NCBI RefSeq assembly: GCF_001676155.1
Contig: NZ_LZEW01000001.1
Coordinates: 1,364,001 to 1,428,000, forward strand
Length of the DNA stretch: 64,000 nucleotides
DNA from: Morganella psychrotolerans
Lineage (GTDB): Bacteria; Pseudomonadota; Gammaproteobacteria; Enterobacterales; Enterobacteriaceae
Direction: 5' to 3'
A model generated the notes under the pieces. The model worked only from the letters and a program-made list of their open reading frames with translations. It was not told the origin of the DNA and did not search any database. Both the position numbers and the translations under genes were made by a program. Positions 44,861 to 54,060 of the stretch are shown one piece after another. Within the stretch, counting starts at the first letter, position 1. Every line of letters begins with the position of its first letter.

Positions 44861-44989
44861 CTTTCCTTGTTATTTAATATTCAACTCACAGGTATAACTT
44901 AAGTGAAATCGAATGTAAACCACGGCATTCACGAAAAAATACTTACCCACGGGTAACTTATTTGTTTTATATCACCGGTTCACTGAGCA

Positions 44990-45325
44990 TCACATCAGCG
45001 CCTGCTCAAACTCCGCTGTTATTTCAGTCCTCAGAGCACCAACCGAAGATGACCACTTACGGCACAATACCGTGATCATGTGTATCTGATGAGGCGGTTT
45101 CCACAGAAATACGGTCATACCTCCGTGCTTTTCCAGAAATTCGCAGACAAGTAATGCATCCGCATTCATTGGGGACAGCATAATGCTATATTTCTTCTGA
45201 TTGGTATTAAAACCATCAGGACGGCGCTGCTCATAACCATCGCCGAAACGGACAGTACGAACACGCGGTTCGCTCTCAATCCGCATTCCGGGCTTAACTT
45301 TCCACTTAAAGATGTCGATATTCAC
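44990..45325 (-). CDS. M: Lambda M-type minor tail protein
   Basis: 111 residues, closely following lambda gpM: F-K-W-K-V-K-P-G-M, V-R-F-G-D-G-Y-E-Q-R-R-P-D-G-F-N, F-L-E-K-H-G-G, F-L-W-K-P-P and the C-terminal E-F-E-Q-A-L. It overlaps the tape-measure stop by 4 bases. In lambda M is followed at once by L; here 4.2 kb of cargo separates them. Confidence 0.93.
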   Translation of the reverse strand: MNIDIFKWKVKPGMRIESEPRVRTVRFGDGYEQRRPDGFNTNQKKYSIMLSPMNADALLVCEFLEKHGGMTVFLWKPPHQIHMITVLCRKWSSSVGALRTEITAEFEQALM

Positions 45326-48197
45326 CCCATAGATCCACCGGGACGGCGTTCCGTTGCCATAACCTGTTTTGTTTTCTGCTCAATCAGATTCAGGATTAAT
45401 TTTGTTTCCTGTGGTCCTATCTGCCCGTTACCGCCCTCATTATTAATAGTAACGTAATTATTTTGTACAAGTGGCTCCCCACTGCCGGACAACTTTGCCA
45501 TCACCCCTAGCTTTCCGTCAGCACCACGGCGGAGCGGGAAAATACCTTCCGGACCCGCTTCACCCATCAGCCCGGCTCCGCGCGCAAATGCAAACATTGT
45601 CGGAGTGTGAACTACCTGGCCACTGTAGGCACTCAGTGAAGGTGACTGATACACACCACCCCTGGCATTCGGAAACAATCCACCAAATCCTGTCGCTTCT
45701 AAAGTCATCACCAATGATTTTTTAACAAAGATATCTGCCAGCATCTTCAGGACAGACGTGGCGAATTCACGGAAATTTGCTTTCCCGGTTGTCAGTACTG
45801 AAGCCAGTTCAGAAGAAAATCCGTTAAGTGTAAATGCTGCTACATTCTGAATCTGAGTATGTGAATCCAATGCAGCATCACGATAATCACCCCATGCAGT
45901 TTGTGCTCCCGCCAGCCAGTCTGCTCTGTTCATGTCTTCTGTTGCATAGAGTTCCTGTTGTTTTGCCAGTACATCGGCATGTACATCCGTTCCGCCAAAT
46001 TGATCATGAAGCGAGTTTAATTCTGTGACACGTTGAGCCTCACGGGAAGACAGTCCGTGAGTGCTGATAATATCTCTCTGTTTTTTATTTTGCTGATCGG
46101 TATGCTGTGCGGCTCTCTTCCGTATATCCGCCAGTCGTTCTTCCTGCGCTATTTCATCACCGATAATGGCAAGCTTTTCTTTCTGGCTGAGAATGGCTTT
46201 TTTTATTTGCCAGCAGATGCTGTTCTTCTAATGTTAATTTACGTTTATGTTGTGCTTCCTCCGCAACCGCTATCCGGGCTTCTGTTTCCCAGAGATTTTT
46301 ACGTTCCGAGCTGATGACCTCCGTAACAGATTTATACTCTTTCAGTACGCGAAGTTTCGATTCCAGAGCGACCTGTTCCTTAATAGCCTGTTCTTCAGCT
46401 TTGATTTTTTTTATCAACCTGATGAGACTTACGGTGTCGGCTTCCCGGCATTGTTCTGTCGCGAAGTTTATAATTAATCATCTTTTTGGCGTCTTCATAT
46501 TCCTGCTTTGTTAACGCCCATCTGTTTTTTTCTAATTCAGCCAGCTTTAATTTTCTGTTAGTTTCCCATGTTGCATTTTGCTCCATCACCCGCTGGCGTA
46601 CCCGAATGCGGTTTATTTCATTTTGTTCATTGTTTTGTACAGCGCGGTGGTATGAAGCAGCACCGGACTCCTGGTATTTTTGTTCTTTCAGAATCGCCAG
46701 TTTTTCCCTGAGGTGCCCTGAATTAACAGAACTATTTACAGACCACGGCGAGTCTGACATTCTTTTTAGTGCCTCTTCTGTCTCACGAATTTTTTCATCT
46801 GTTGTTTTTTGTCTTCCTGCTCCCAGCATGGCATCCCAGGCCTTTCCGGCGACAACGGAAACACTGCGCCATGCCGATTCCAGGTAACCAAGATTTTCAC
46901 TGATACTATTCGTGCCATCATTAATTGACTGCGCATAAGCATCTACCGCCAGACGCGCCGCTGCCGTTTTGTCGCCCTGTAATTCCAGTGTTCTGATCTG
47001 CTCTAATTGTGCCGCAGTCAGATGATGATTGGCTTTTTCCAGCTCAAGAGATGCCTGAAGCGGACTTTCCTGCAACCGTTTAAACTGATTTATCGTCGTT
47101 TCAACAGATTGCCCGGTCATATATTCCATCTGTGCAGCGGCTTTTGAAACACGGGTCAATTCATTATCACGGAAAAAACCGGAACCGGTCACTTTTGCTA
47201 TTGTTACCGCCATCTCATTTCGGGTTATGCCGTTACCGGATAATGTCCGCGCCATCTCATTAAGCTGTGATGCTGACTTATTCGCATAATTTCCCGTCAG
47301 AATAAGCTGCTTATTAAATTGCGTAAATTCCTGCTCTGCCTGCCACGCGGCTTTCCCAAGCCCGGTGACCACGGCCAGTGCGACAGCCCATCCGCCACCG
47401 GCTAATACTCCGCTCAGTCCGAACTGTCCGGCGAGATGACTCAGACCATCAGCCAGAAACCGGCTGCTGTTTTTTAATTTGCCCGTTTCTGTGCGCATCC
47501 CCCGTAACTTGCGGATATATATCTCCGCAGAGGATCCCACACCTAACTGCGCTGCCTGAAAACGCAGCATGGCGCTATGAGACAAATTTTGTGTCGCAAC
47601 CTGCTCTTTCAGCCGCTGAATAAACCTGATCCGCTGCTGAGACAATAATTCCGTTTCGCGCCGCAGTTTTTTGATCTGACCATTCGTGGCTGACAGTAAA
47701 ACCAGATGGTTCTGTTGTGATAATGTGCCGGTGTCCCGCGCCTGATTCAGACGGATACGGATCTGAGTCAGTTTTTCCAGACCACCGCTTATCTGCTTTA
47801 CCGTATCAATCTGCCGGAAAAAAGCGGCAGTTAACTCATCCTGCTGCTGCGCCTGTGATTTAGCGCTGCCTGCCTGATGCAGTTTACTACTGATTTGTGC
47901 ATTAATCCGCTGATGTATCGCTTCAATTTCACGGGCAGATGCCCGCCATTTCCTGACAAAATTATCCGCACAAAATACCTGAGACGCATCCAGCGCTTTC
48001 AGTGTAGCCTGTGTACTGTCCGCTGCCTGCCGGATGGCTGATGAGTGATTTCCTGCCAGCCGTCTGATGTTATCTTCTGTGTGATCTGCACTGGCGGCGA
48101 CTTTCAATAATTGCCGCTCCACCCGCCCCATTTGTTCCGTAAATGACCTGCTGTCTGCACTCAGATTAATCACTAAGTCAGCTATCTGTCCGGCCAT
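45322..48197 (-). CDS. H: Lambda H-type tape measure protein (two indel repairs)
   Basis: Removing one base from T8 46405-46412 and T7 46198-46204 joins three open segments into a 957-residue protein (2876 minus 2 is 2874 bases). The N-terminal half is helical (tape measure with Q/R/E-rich heptads), then a hydrophobic Gly-rich stretch (about 250-275), the phage minor-tail segment (T-G-N-Y-A-N-K-S-A-S-Q-L-N-E-M) and a C-terminal lambda-type tail domain (G-G-V-Y-Q-S-P-S-L-S-A-Y, F-A-R-G-A-G-L-M-G-E-A-G-P-E). It sets tail length and enters the cell during DNA injection. Confidence 0.88.
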
Positions 48198-48905
48198 AAC
48201 GTATCCCTCCGGTAATTCCTTCCCCTGCCGCCATTAACAGCGAATCCTCTGTTTCACTGCCGGATATATTTTTTTGCAATAAACTAAAATCTTTCAGTGA
48301 GATATCCGTGGCTCCTGCCACCAGCGACACGACTGTGTGACTGAGTGCGGCAAATTCCAGATCCAGCAACTGAGCTGAAAATGGCATCACGCCAAAATAG
48401 CGATACCAATCTCCCAACTCAGTTGCTGTCATTTCTGCCAGCATCCTGCGCCAGTCTGCCCGTTTAAATTCATGAGCGAGGCGCAGGATGAACTGACGCT
48501 CACGGGCAATTACTTTTCTGCCGGTTCCGGTACATTGCTTTGCTCGGTACTATCCTCTTCCGTAGTGTGAAGCTGCATATCACTGAGTATCAGCACCTCT
48601 TTCGCCGCCAGCTCCAGTGCGCCCGGCGGCCAGGTATTTAATACGCAATCCTGCAATTCTTTTGCCGTTCCCCCGTCAGAGGATAAATTCAGCAAAGAAC
48701 GCGACACCAAAAATGCATTCGACTCAATATTCATCCGTACATAAAGTGCAGTTCGTTTCAGATTTTGCTCTATATTCTCACTCTGCTCTGTCAGTTCAGT
48801 CTGACGGACAAGGTGATCGAAATATTCCACCCGCTGTAATGCCGTCAGCTCACTCAACATGATCGACTGTTTATTACAGGTAAATTCCGTTTGCTTTAAA
48901 AACAT
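48178..48905 (-). CDS. Tail assembly chaperone GT made by -1 frameshift
   Basis: Just before the G stop (TAA 48510-48512) the codons GCA GAA AAG allow a one-base slip back at the A4G string. The -1 frame then continues without interruption (V-I-A-R-E-R-Q-F-I-L-R-L-A-H-E-F-K-R-A-D-W-R-R-M) to 48178, just inside the tape-measure start. This reproduces the lambda gpG/gpGT arrangement, in which the longer product recruits tail-tube subunits along the tape measure. The extension has the typical T sequence D-W-Y-R-Y-F. Confidence 0.75.
48510..48905 (-). CDS. G: Lambda G-type tail assembly chaperone
   Basis: 131 residues starting M-F-L-K-Q-T-E-F, with the G-family pattern L-S-E-L-T-A-L-Q-R-V-E-Y-F-D-H-L and a helical acidic C terminus ending P-E-P-A-E-K. 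It coats the tape measure during tail assembly and is not part of the virion. It lies 17 bases after V and leads into the frameshift product GT. Confidence 0.88.
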   Translation of the reverse strand: MFLKQTEFTCNKQSIMLSELTALQRVEYFDHLVRQTELTEQSENIEQNLKRTALYVRMNIESNAFLVSRSLLNLSSDGGTAKELQDCVLNTWPPGALELAAKEVLILSDMQLHTTEEDSTEQSNVPEPAEK

Positions 48906-48922
48906 AGTGTTACTCCTGTTTG

Positions 48923-49405
48923 TTATTCGCTGGTAGCTGACTTCAGCAGTGTTTCAGCCAGTGCGGGACGACCTGAGTTGGTAATTTTGATGGTACGGGT
49001 GATCACTTCTTTTGCCGGAACGGTTTTCCCCAGACTGCTGACCCAGCCTTTAAACACATCAACAGTGCCATTCGGATAGCGGATTTTGTAATGACGGATG
49101 TCACCGGTATCAAACCAGGTAACCAGATCCTGCTGTCCTGATTCCCCCGGTTTCCATGCCAGTGTGACATTTGCCTCTCCGGCTGATTTTTCCCCCTGAG
49201 CCGTTGATTTCCAGTCGGCATCCTCATCATCCAGATAAGTATCGTCATAACTTTCAGCACTGATTTCCCCCGGCTGAAGTTCTTTTACTTTCGCCAGGCG
49301 TGTCCAGCCCTCATCTGCCAGCGGATTTTTTGCCTGCGCATCATTACCGGTATGCAGCCATAATGTCGTGCCTGCGCCTTTAACCGGAGATTGTGTTAAT
49401 GTCAT
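48923..49405 (-). CDS. V: Lambda V-type major tail tube protein (no Ig-like tail)
   Basis: 160 residues with the tail-tube fold: [37 protein letters not shown] and [13 protein letters not shown]. Lambda gpV has 246 residues with a C-terminal Ig-like domain; this version stops after the tube domain, so the tube surface is undecorated. Confidence 0.9.
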   Translation of the reverse strand: MTLTQSPVKGAGTTLWLHTGNDAQAKNPLADEGWTRLAKVKELQPGEISAESYDDTYLDDEDADWKSTAQGEKSAGEANVTLAWKPGESGQQDLVTWFDTGDIRHYKIRYPNGTVDVFKGWVSSLGKTVPAKEVITRTIKITNSGRPALAETLLKSATSE

Positions 49406-49426
49406 ATAACGTCCTTATTATGTTGA

Positions 49427-49825
49427 TTAAATTGAATACGTGATCCGATACGTCAGATCAGCTGAACCCCAGAGAGACATTTCCTCATCCCGCTGATAGT
49501 CATAGCCCAAAGGCGATATACTCACAGACAGCGCAGAAAGCGCGGGGATTGATAACATTGCCGGAAGGATAATGTCCTCCGCGCGGGCATCCAGTGCCGA
49601 GTCCGGATGAGCCGCTTTGAGAAATATTTCGATATGCAGTACCGCCTCCCACTGATCCTCATCAAGAAGATCACCACAGGGAACGGCATTAGTGAGATAC
49701 ACCGCCATTGCCGGTAAATCATCTTCACTGAGGAAAACCGGGCGGCCGTCATGAATAGTCACATCACCTGCATACTGTTTAAGTACCCCGATTACTGCTG
49801 CGCGAATAGTGGTATGCCTGCGCAT
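49427..49825 (-). CDS. U: Lambda U-type minor tail protein
   Basis: 132 residues: M-R-R-H-T-T-I-R-A-A-V, then D-L-P-A-M-A-V-Y-L-T-N-A and L-H-I-E-I-F-L-K-A, a lambda gpU pattern for the tail terminator that caps the tube and joins it to the head. Its ATG overlaps the stop of the Z-like gene (TGATG). Confidence 0.85.
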   Translation of the reverse strand: MRRHTTIRAAVIGVLKQYAGDVTIHDGRPVFLSEDDLPAMAVYLTNAVPCGDLLDEDQWEAVLHIEIFLKAAHPDSALDARAEDIILPAMLSIPALSALSVSISPLGYDYQRDEEMSLWGSADLTYRITYSI

Positions 49826-50385
49826 CACACCCTCCTTTTGATGTACAGCCGAAGCTGATTTTTCAGTGCCCAGACCAGCTCCTTTGGCATATCAGACTGA
49901 AGTAATGTCTCCGTCTCTGCGGTAAATGCCCGTGTCAGCGGCGTGACCAGCGAGATTTTCACCACTTCAAGCGGATAACGTCCGTGACCTGTCCGCTGCA
50001 AAACATGCCAGCGCCCGTTGGATAACTGCTGAATAAAAGCATCCTTAAAGGTAAAGCGACCAATTTTCAGGACACTGCCGCGCCCTTTCCGGCTATGTCG
50101 CTTGCGGGATAACTGAACCTTCGCGCTGCCGACAGCAATCGCCGGTAAATTGCCCCGGTTTATCAGCAGCCGGGCGTTGGGAATGGATTGTTTACTGCCT
50201 GCACGCCGCAGGCGGACGCGCTGACGGATAAGTTTTTGCTGTAACCGCGTTTCTCCTGCCACGCGTTTAATACTGCGGCTGACCACTCTTGCCGCAACGC
50301 GGTTTACGGCTTGGGCGGTCGCGACAGGAACGGCAGTGAAACTAATAGAATTGAGATTATTAATTGCCTGACGGATACCCTCCAT
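49825..50385 (-). CDS. Z: Lambda Z-type minor tail protein
   Basis: 186 residues from the ATG giving M-E-G-I-R-Q-A-I-N-N-L. It is very basic (R-V-R-L-R-R-A-G-S, R-K-R-H-S-R-K-G-R-G) and has the prophage minor tail Z pattern. Lambda gpZ has 192 residues and is needed for correct placement of the DNA end in the tail. It is followed directly by U. Confidence 0.85.
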   Translation of the reverse strand: MEGIRQAINNLNSISFTAVPVATAQAVNRVAARVVSRSIKRVAGETRLQQKLIRQRVRLRRAGSKQSIPNARLLINRGNLPAIAVGSAKVQLSRKRHSRKGRGSVLKIGRFTFKDAFIQQLSNGRWHVLQRTGHGRYPLEVVKISLVTPLTRAFTAETETLLQSDMPKELVWALKNQLRLYIKRRV

Positions 50386-50386
50386 A

Positions 50387-50665
50387 TTATTCACTCTCGA
50401 TAAAAATATGCGGCTTGCCGTTGCAACGCAGGATACGCGTGACAATAAATGTGTCTCCGTTCACCGTTACACTGTCATTACGGCGCGGAGTAATACCACG
50501 GGTAAAAATGACATAGCTGACCCCGTCACCACTTATGGGTCCCATTTCCGACAAAAAATGAAACTCAACCGCACGAACTGGTTGTCCGTTAAGATGGATA
50601 GTGATGCCCATTCGTTGTTCTGTCAGTGCATCCATTCGGTTAAGCAAGAATTCAAACTTACCCAT
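50387..50665 (-). CDS. Head-tail adaptor protein (FII-like position)
   Basis: 92 residues from the ATG giving M-G-K-F-E-F-L-L-N-R-M, overlapping the decoration gene's stop. It is a small beta-rich protein (V-S-Y-V-I-F-T-R-G-I-T-P-R-R-N-D-S-V, D-T-F-I-V-T-R-I-L-R-C). It occupies the place of lambda FII, between head decoration and Z, and probably seals the head-tail joint. The sequence match to gpFII itself is not obvious to me. Confidence 0.65.
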   Translation of the reverse strand: MGKFEFLLNRMDALTEQRMGITIHLNGQPVRAVEFHFLSEMGPISGDGVSYVIFTRGITPRRNDSVTVNGDTFIVTRILRCNGKPHIFIESE

Positions 50666-51005
50666 CCGACGATGTTCCCGGGAGGAACATATTGATTTTA
50701 ACTGCCGCATCCGGATCGCCATTAGCGGTATCAGCCCAGACAACACCGATGACCGCACCACCGGTATCAGTCAAAACGCCGTCTTTAACCATAGCCGCAG
50801 ACCCGGCTTTCAATGCCAGTCCCCCTTTTTTAGGAAACCGGAAAACCCCCTCGGCGAAACCGTCACCTGTCCTGCCCGCCGGAATATCAGCAATCACCAC
50901 CGCTGCCAGTGTGCCGACCATCACCATCGCCCCGCTTTTCAATACCTCTTTTCCGCTGTTACTGATTTCAATCGTTCCCCCTGCCTGCTGATAATTTTTC
51001 GCCAT
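50658..51005 (-). CDS. DUF2190 capsid decoration protein
   Basis: 115 residues from the ATG giving M-A-K-N-Y-Q-Q-A-G-G-T-I-E-I, preceded by an AAGGAAA site. The pattern G-A-M-V-x-V-G, A-V-V-I-A-D-I-P-A-G, G-D-G-F-A-E-G-V-F-x-F-P-K and A-V-I-G-V-V-W is the DUF2190 signature, a trimeric protein that stabilises expanded capsids. It lies at the left border of the capsid-side cargo. Confidence 0.85.
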   Translation of the reverse strand: MAKNYQQAGGTIEISNSGKEVLKSGAMVMVGTLAAVVIADIPAGRTGDGFAEGVFRFPKKGGLALKAGSAAMVKDGVLTDTGGAVIGVVWADTANGDPDAAVKINMFLPGTSSDG

Positions 51006-51049
51006 AGAATTTCCTTTTTCTGACTTATTGACCTGATTTTCAGGCATAA

Positions 51050-51080
51050 AAAAACCCGCAGCGGTTAACTGCGGGTTTCT
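51050..51080 (-). terminator. Terminator after mazEF
   Basis: ACCCGCAG / CTGCGGGT stem with a short loop. On the minus strand a run of T follows, so it ends mazEF transcription before the decoration gene. Confidence 0.8.
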
Positions 51081-51135
51081 GTGTATAGCTTTAGTTGTTA
51101 CTAATGTAGCCTGATGTTTAAACTACGAAATCATC

Positions 51136-51492
51136 TCAACTATCAAAAAATGACTCGGCACCAATGAGCGGGATTATCCGGGCAAGTACATCATCAAATA
51201 CCCCTTCTTCCGCTTCAGTTTCAAATTTAACTTTACGGTCTTTCCAAGATAATGTCTGAATCAGACTGGCGGCAACAATACAGGGCGTATCAAGATTATT
51301 TACCGGAACTTCTGTGATACTACCTCTGATACTGGTGCTGATTGGACAACAAATAACCAACCCTGTTTTTTTACAGTACTCCTCACCGGAAAGTACCAGT
51401 GCAGGTCTGTATTTGCCGATTTCTTTTCCCTTCGTGGGTTCAAAATCAAGCCAGATAATATCGTTTCTTCGGGGAATATAATCCTTGCTCAT
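51136..51492 (-). CDS. mazF: MazF/PemK-type mRNA endoribonuclease toxin
   Basis: 118 residues with MazF features: I-P-R-R-N-D-I-I-W-L-D-F-E-P-T-K-G-K-E-I, then R-P-A-L-V-L-S-G and V-I-C-C-P-I-S-T-S, with the conserved Arg and Thr of the active site. It cuts single-stranded mRNA at short sites when free of antitoxin. It overlaps mazE by 4 bases and reads in the late-gene direction. Confidence 0.9.
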   Translation of the reverse strand: MSKDYIPRRNDIIWLDFEPTKGKEIGKYRPALVLSGEEYCKKTGLVICCPISTSIRGSITEVPVNNLDTPCIVAASLIQTLSWKDRKVKFETEAEEGVFDDVLARIIPLIGAESFFDS

Positions 51493-51734
51493 TCACCAAT
51501 TTCCGTTCCGCTGACCTGAGCTAATTCATCTGCATGTGAATTAAACTCTGTCATATTTTTAACGAGATAATCTTCTGTAAAAACAAATTTTTTCTTTACA
51601 GGGGATAAAACCAGGTTTCCGTTTTCAACGTACATATCCAATTTGTGTCCCGCCTCTATACCAAGTTGCTTAAGGATCGATGTTGGGATAATCACACCCT
51701 GACTATTGCCCCATTTTTTAATGGCTATACTCAT
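51489..51734 (-). CDS. mazE: MazE-type antitoxin
   Basis: 81 residues with an AbrB/MazE swapped-hairpin DNA-binding domain: A-I-K-K-W-G-N-S-Q-G-V-I-I-P-T-S-I-L and L-D-M-Y-V-E-N-G-N-L-V-L. The acidic C terminus blocks MazF. It is the first gene of the pair and should autoregulate the promoter upstream of 51734. Confidence 0.9.
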   Translation of the reverse strand: MSIAIKKWGNSQGVIIPTSILKQLGIEAGHKLDMYVENGNLVLSPVKKKFVFTEDYLVKNMTEFNSHADELAQVSGTEIGE

Positions 51735-51918
51735 TCAACACCCCCTTATGACGCCACAATGTATAAACATTGTATAACCACATTCCAATGAGTGCAACAA
51801 TATCCGGTGAAAAATCATCCAACTGACAATGTCTGTTTAATAGAGCCATAAGCATTTAAAATATACAGACATAAAACATCGGTATAAAACCAATTTAAAT
51901 AATATAATTCATATGTTA

Positions 51919-52180
51919 TTATTTTTTTACTACTACGCTCTTTATTAGCCTGAGATAATGCAGATGCTGCAAATGATTTAGTTATAGCATCATACATACC
52001 ACTTTTTAAAACTTCGGATGCCAGCGTTTCCATATCAGCACCTGTCTGCTTTGGTGTATTTGACTGCGATAGCACTGAGGCTGCTAACCTTTTAATAAGC
52101 GGCGTGGAATTTTTATCCTTGAGTATCCTTGCAGCCTGAGAGGCTAATGATTTGGATGTTTGTTTTTTATTGAAAGACAT
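51919..52180 (-). CDS. Small helical protein, conserved type (one indel repair)
   Basis: An 86-residue protein rich in K, S, A and Q (S-L-A-S-Q-A-A-R-I-L-K-D-K, then L-A-A-S-V-L-S-Q and F-A-A-S-A-L-S-Q, an internal duplication). Without repair the frame runs 35 odd codons further; removing one base from T7 51922-51928 ends it in R-S-S-K-K, a more natural end. Such proteins are common next to toxin-antitoxin and prophage genes in enterics; function unknown. Confidence 0.6.
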
Positions 52181-52333
52181 ATTTAACTCCTGTAAATGAA
52201 ATCCAAATCACAGAGTATTTTATTTATATATTACGTTCAATGAATATACTATATTGTATATAATAAAAAAAATCACAAGCAAAAAAAACACATTGTTTGT
52301 TTAATAAAATAATTACCAAGGAATATTTACATC

Positions 52334-52666
52334 TTAAATAACCAACTCATTTTTGTCGATCAGATGCAAGAGCCGGAGTGCAGCACCGTGTGGTTTAATT
52401 TCACCCCGTTCCCACTTAGATACACTCTCTTTCGTCATATTGAGAATAAGCGCCAGAGACGCCTGGGAAATATTATGCTCTGCACGAATACAACGAATAT
52501 CATTTCCCGTCATAGGTGCCGGCTTACGATAGTGTTCCTGTAGTTCACGGGCTTTAATCCGTGCCTCGATACGGCGTACTGATTCACCGTCAGTCACACC
52601 CGCAGCTTTCATCTCTTTGAAAAATTCAAAAATCTCATTCATTTTACGGGTCATTTTAACCTCCAC
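52334..52666 (-). CDS. XRE-type helix-turn-helix antitoxin-like protein
   Basis: 110 residues. The C-terminal half holds an HTH of the MqsA/HigA type: I-R-C-I-R-A-E-H-N-I-S-Q-A-S-L-A-L-I-L-N-M-T-K-E-S-V-S-K-W-E-R-G-E-I-K-P. The N-terminal half is helical and basic. No toxin gene is adjacent on either side, so it is an orphan antitoxin or a plain regulator. Start could be the later ATG giving M-N-E-I-F. Confidence 0.75.
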   Translation of the reverse strand: MEVKMTRKMNEIFEFFKEMKAAGVTDGESVRRIEARIKARELQEHYRKPAPMTGNDIRCIRAEHNISQASLALILNMTKESVSKWERGEIKPHGAALRLLHLIDKNELVI

Positions 52667-53186
52667 TAATAAAGCGGGCTTGAGTAATTTGCCTGCTATT
52701 CTTTTACCTGGTTTTATAAAAAGAGGACCATTATTAATTAAGATTTAAATTAATACGTAATATTATAATTAACCTTGGTACTAAACCATATTCTCTCTAT
52801 GTATAGGTTCCTATAAAACAATGTCTTAATCAGATATCAGTATTATTTTTTTTAAATGAACAACTAATTTCACCTTCAAACAATGACTTATTGAGATTAT
52901 TAGCGTCTCTTTACTGAAAACATTTAGTGATGCAGGTCTAATCTTGTTATAACTGCTGGTATCCGGTATTTATTTTTTAAAATTTATGCCATAGAATTCC
53001 TGTCAGCCATAAGCAACTAACGATAGTTTCATTGTGGTTAGCGGGTTGGAAGTTATGAGTCCCTTGCAGCCCGCGTTTTTTATAAGCTCTATTGTTTTAA
53101 TTAATTATAAAATTATTTACCTTCTAAAAGTAGTACTGCATCAAATCATAACCAGTTAAAGATAGTTTCATTGTGCATTGTAGTTA

Positions 53187-53220
53187 GCGGTCTGGAAGTT
53201 ATTCGTTACTTCCAGACCGC
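53187..53220. promoter_or_regulatory. Perfect 13-bp stem hairpin within the array
   Basis: GCGGTCTGGAAGT pairs without mismatch with ACTTCCAGACCGC across an 8-base loop. On the plus strand GTTTTT follows, so it could terminate plus-strand transcription; on the minus strand it leads into the TAACTACAA spacer, like a leader hairpin. Confidence 0.7.
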
Positions 53221-53534
53221 GTTTTTATAAATCCTGTCATTTATGTAATCATAAAATTATTTACCTTCTGTAAGTAGTGCTGCATTAAACCATAACCAAC
53301 TCATGATAGTTAGGTTGTGGCACAGACTGAAAGTCCTGAGTCCCTTCTATAGTCAACTTACAATTAATTATGTTGTGATTAACTGGTTAGAAGTCTTGAT
53401 TCCCTTTCGATAACCCGCTCACGATTAATTGTATTGTGGTTAGCTGACCAGAAGCGTTGAGTTCCTTTCAGCCCGCGATGATGCAAACTCTGTTATTTAA
53501 AATAAAATCATTCCAATCCTATAAATACACCACG

Positions 53535-53717
53535 CTAAGATATAGCAGACTCATTAATATCCTGCTGATGTTTTTCATACAGCATGTCCATCTTTTGCCA
53601 CAATACAAAACTGAGTATCTCCTTCGGCTGCTGAGAATCAAGCGTGACAATGGCATAAATCAAAGCGCGGCACTGGTCAATTAATTCATCCAGTTCAGGA
53701 GGTGTGTTGTCATACAT
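53535..53717 (-). CDS. Small acidic protein, second gene of the hairpin-leader pair
   Basis: 60 residues starting M-Y-D-N-T-P-P-E-L-D-E-L-I-D-Q-C-R-A-L-I-Y-A-I; wholly helical and acidic. Its ATG overlaps the stop of the preceding small ORF (ATGTATGA), so the two are coupled. Such small acidic helical proteins appear in prophage regulatory regions, but I do not recognise a function. Confidence 0.55.
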   Translation of the reverse strand: MYDNTPPELDELIDQCRALIYAIVTLDSQQPKEILSFVLWQKMDMLYEKHQQDINESAIS

Positions 53718-53991
53718 AATTCACCTCCTGAACTATTAATTTGTTCATTCCGGACAATATATTAGTGAGGCGTATATATAGTGGGTTACTATTAATAAAA
53801 TGACATATTGATACTAACTTTTTATCTAAACCACTAATTGCTGCCAATTTCCTTTCCAGCCAGTGTGTTAGTGTGATTTTTGGTAAGCAATCGCAGGATG
53901 ATTTTTGCGATTGAGATCTAATATTGCAGTAACTTTTTGTTCTTCCGTATTTATTTTTGAAAATTTGTACAATAGAATCCCTGTTAGCCAT
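53710..53991 (-). CDS. Small basic protein behind hairpin leader
   Basis: 93 residues starting at an ATG with an AAGGAG site 9 bases upstream (M-A-N-R-D-S-I-V-Q-I-F-K-N-K-Y-G). It is basic, with a C-D-C-L segment and W-L-E-R-K-L-A-A-I-S-G-L. The hairpin at 54022-54056 lies in its leader. Paralogous but decayed starts exist to the left in the same array. Family not recognised. Confidence 0.55.
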   Translation of the reverse strand: MANRDSIVQIFKNKYGRTKSYCNIRSQSQKSSCDCLPKITLTHWLERKLAAISGLDKKLVSICHFINSNPLYIRLTNILSGMNKLIVQEVNYV

Positions 53992-54060
53992 GGCCAACTC
54001 CTTCTAAGTTCGTTGTGGTTAGCGGGCGGTTAGTGTTCCACCACTTTCCGTCCGCGCTTA

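Larger units (their letters stand above)
52960..54060 (-). repeat. Degenerate tandem array of hairpin leader plus small ORF units
   Basis: At least four copies of a unit recur on the minus strand: a GC-rich hairpin flanked by GCGG and CCGC, then TAACCACAA, a spacer and a start-like ATGGCT or its decayed form. Clear hairpins are at 53041-53074, 53187-53220 and 54022-54056, with weaker ones near 53310 and 53445. Only the rightmost unit leads into an intact ORF (53710-53991). The leftmost retains a decayed copy reading M-A-D-R-N-S and N-K-Y. Confidence 0.6.

Noticed and set aside
53041-54056. CRISPR array
   Set aside because: The repeated units are imperfect hairpins of unequal spacing with decayed ORFs between, and no cas gene is present.
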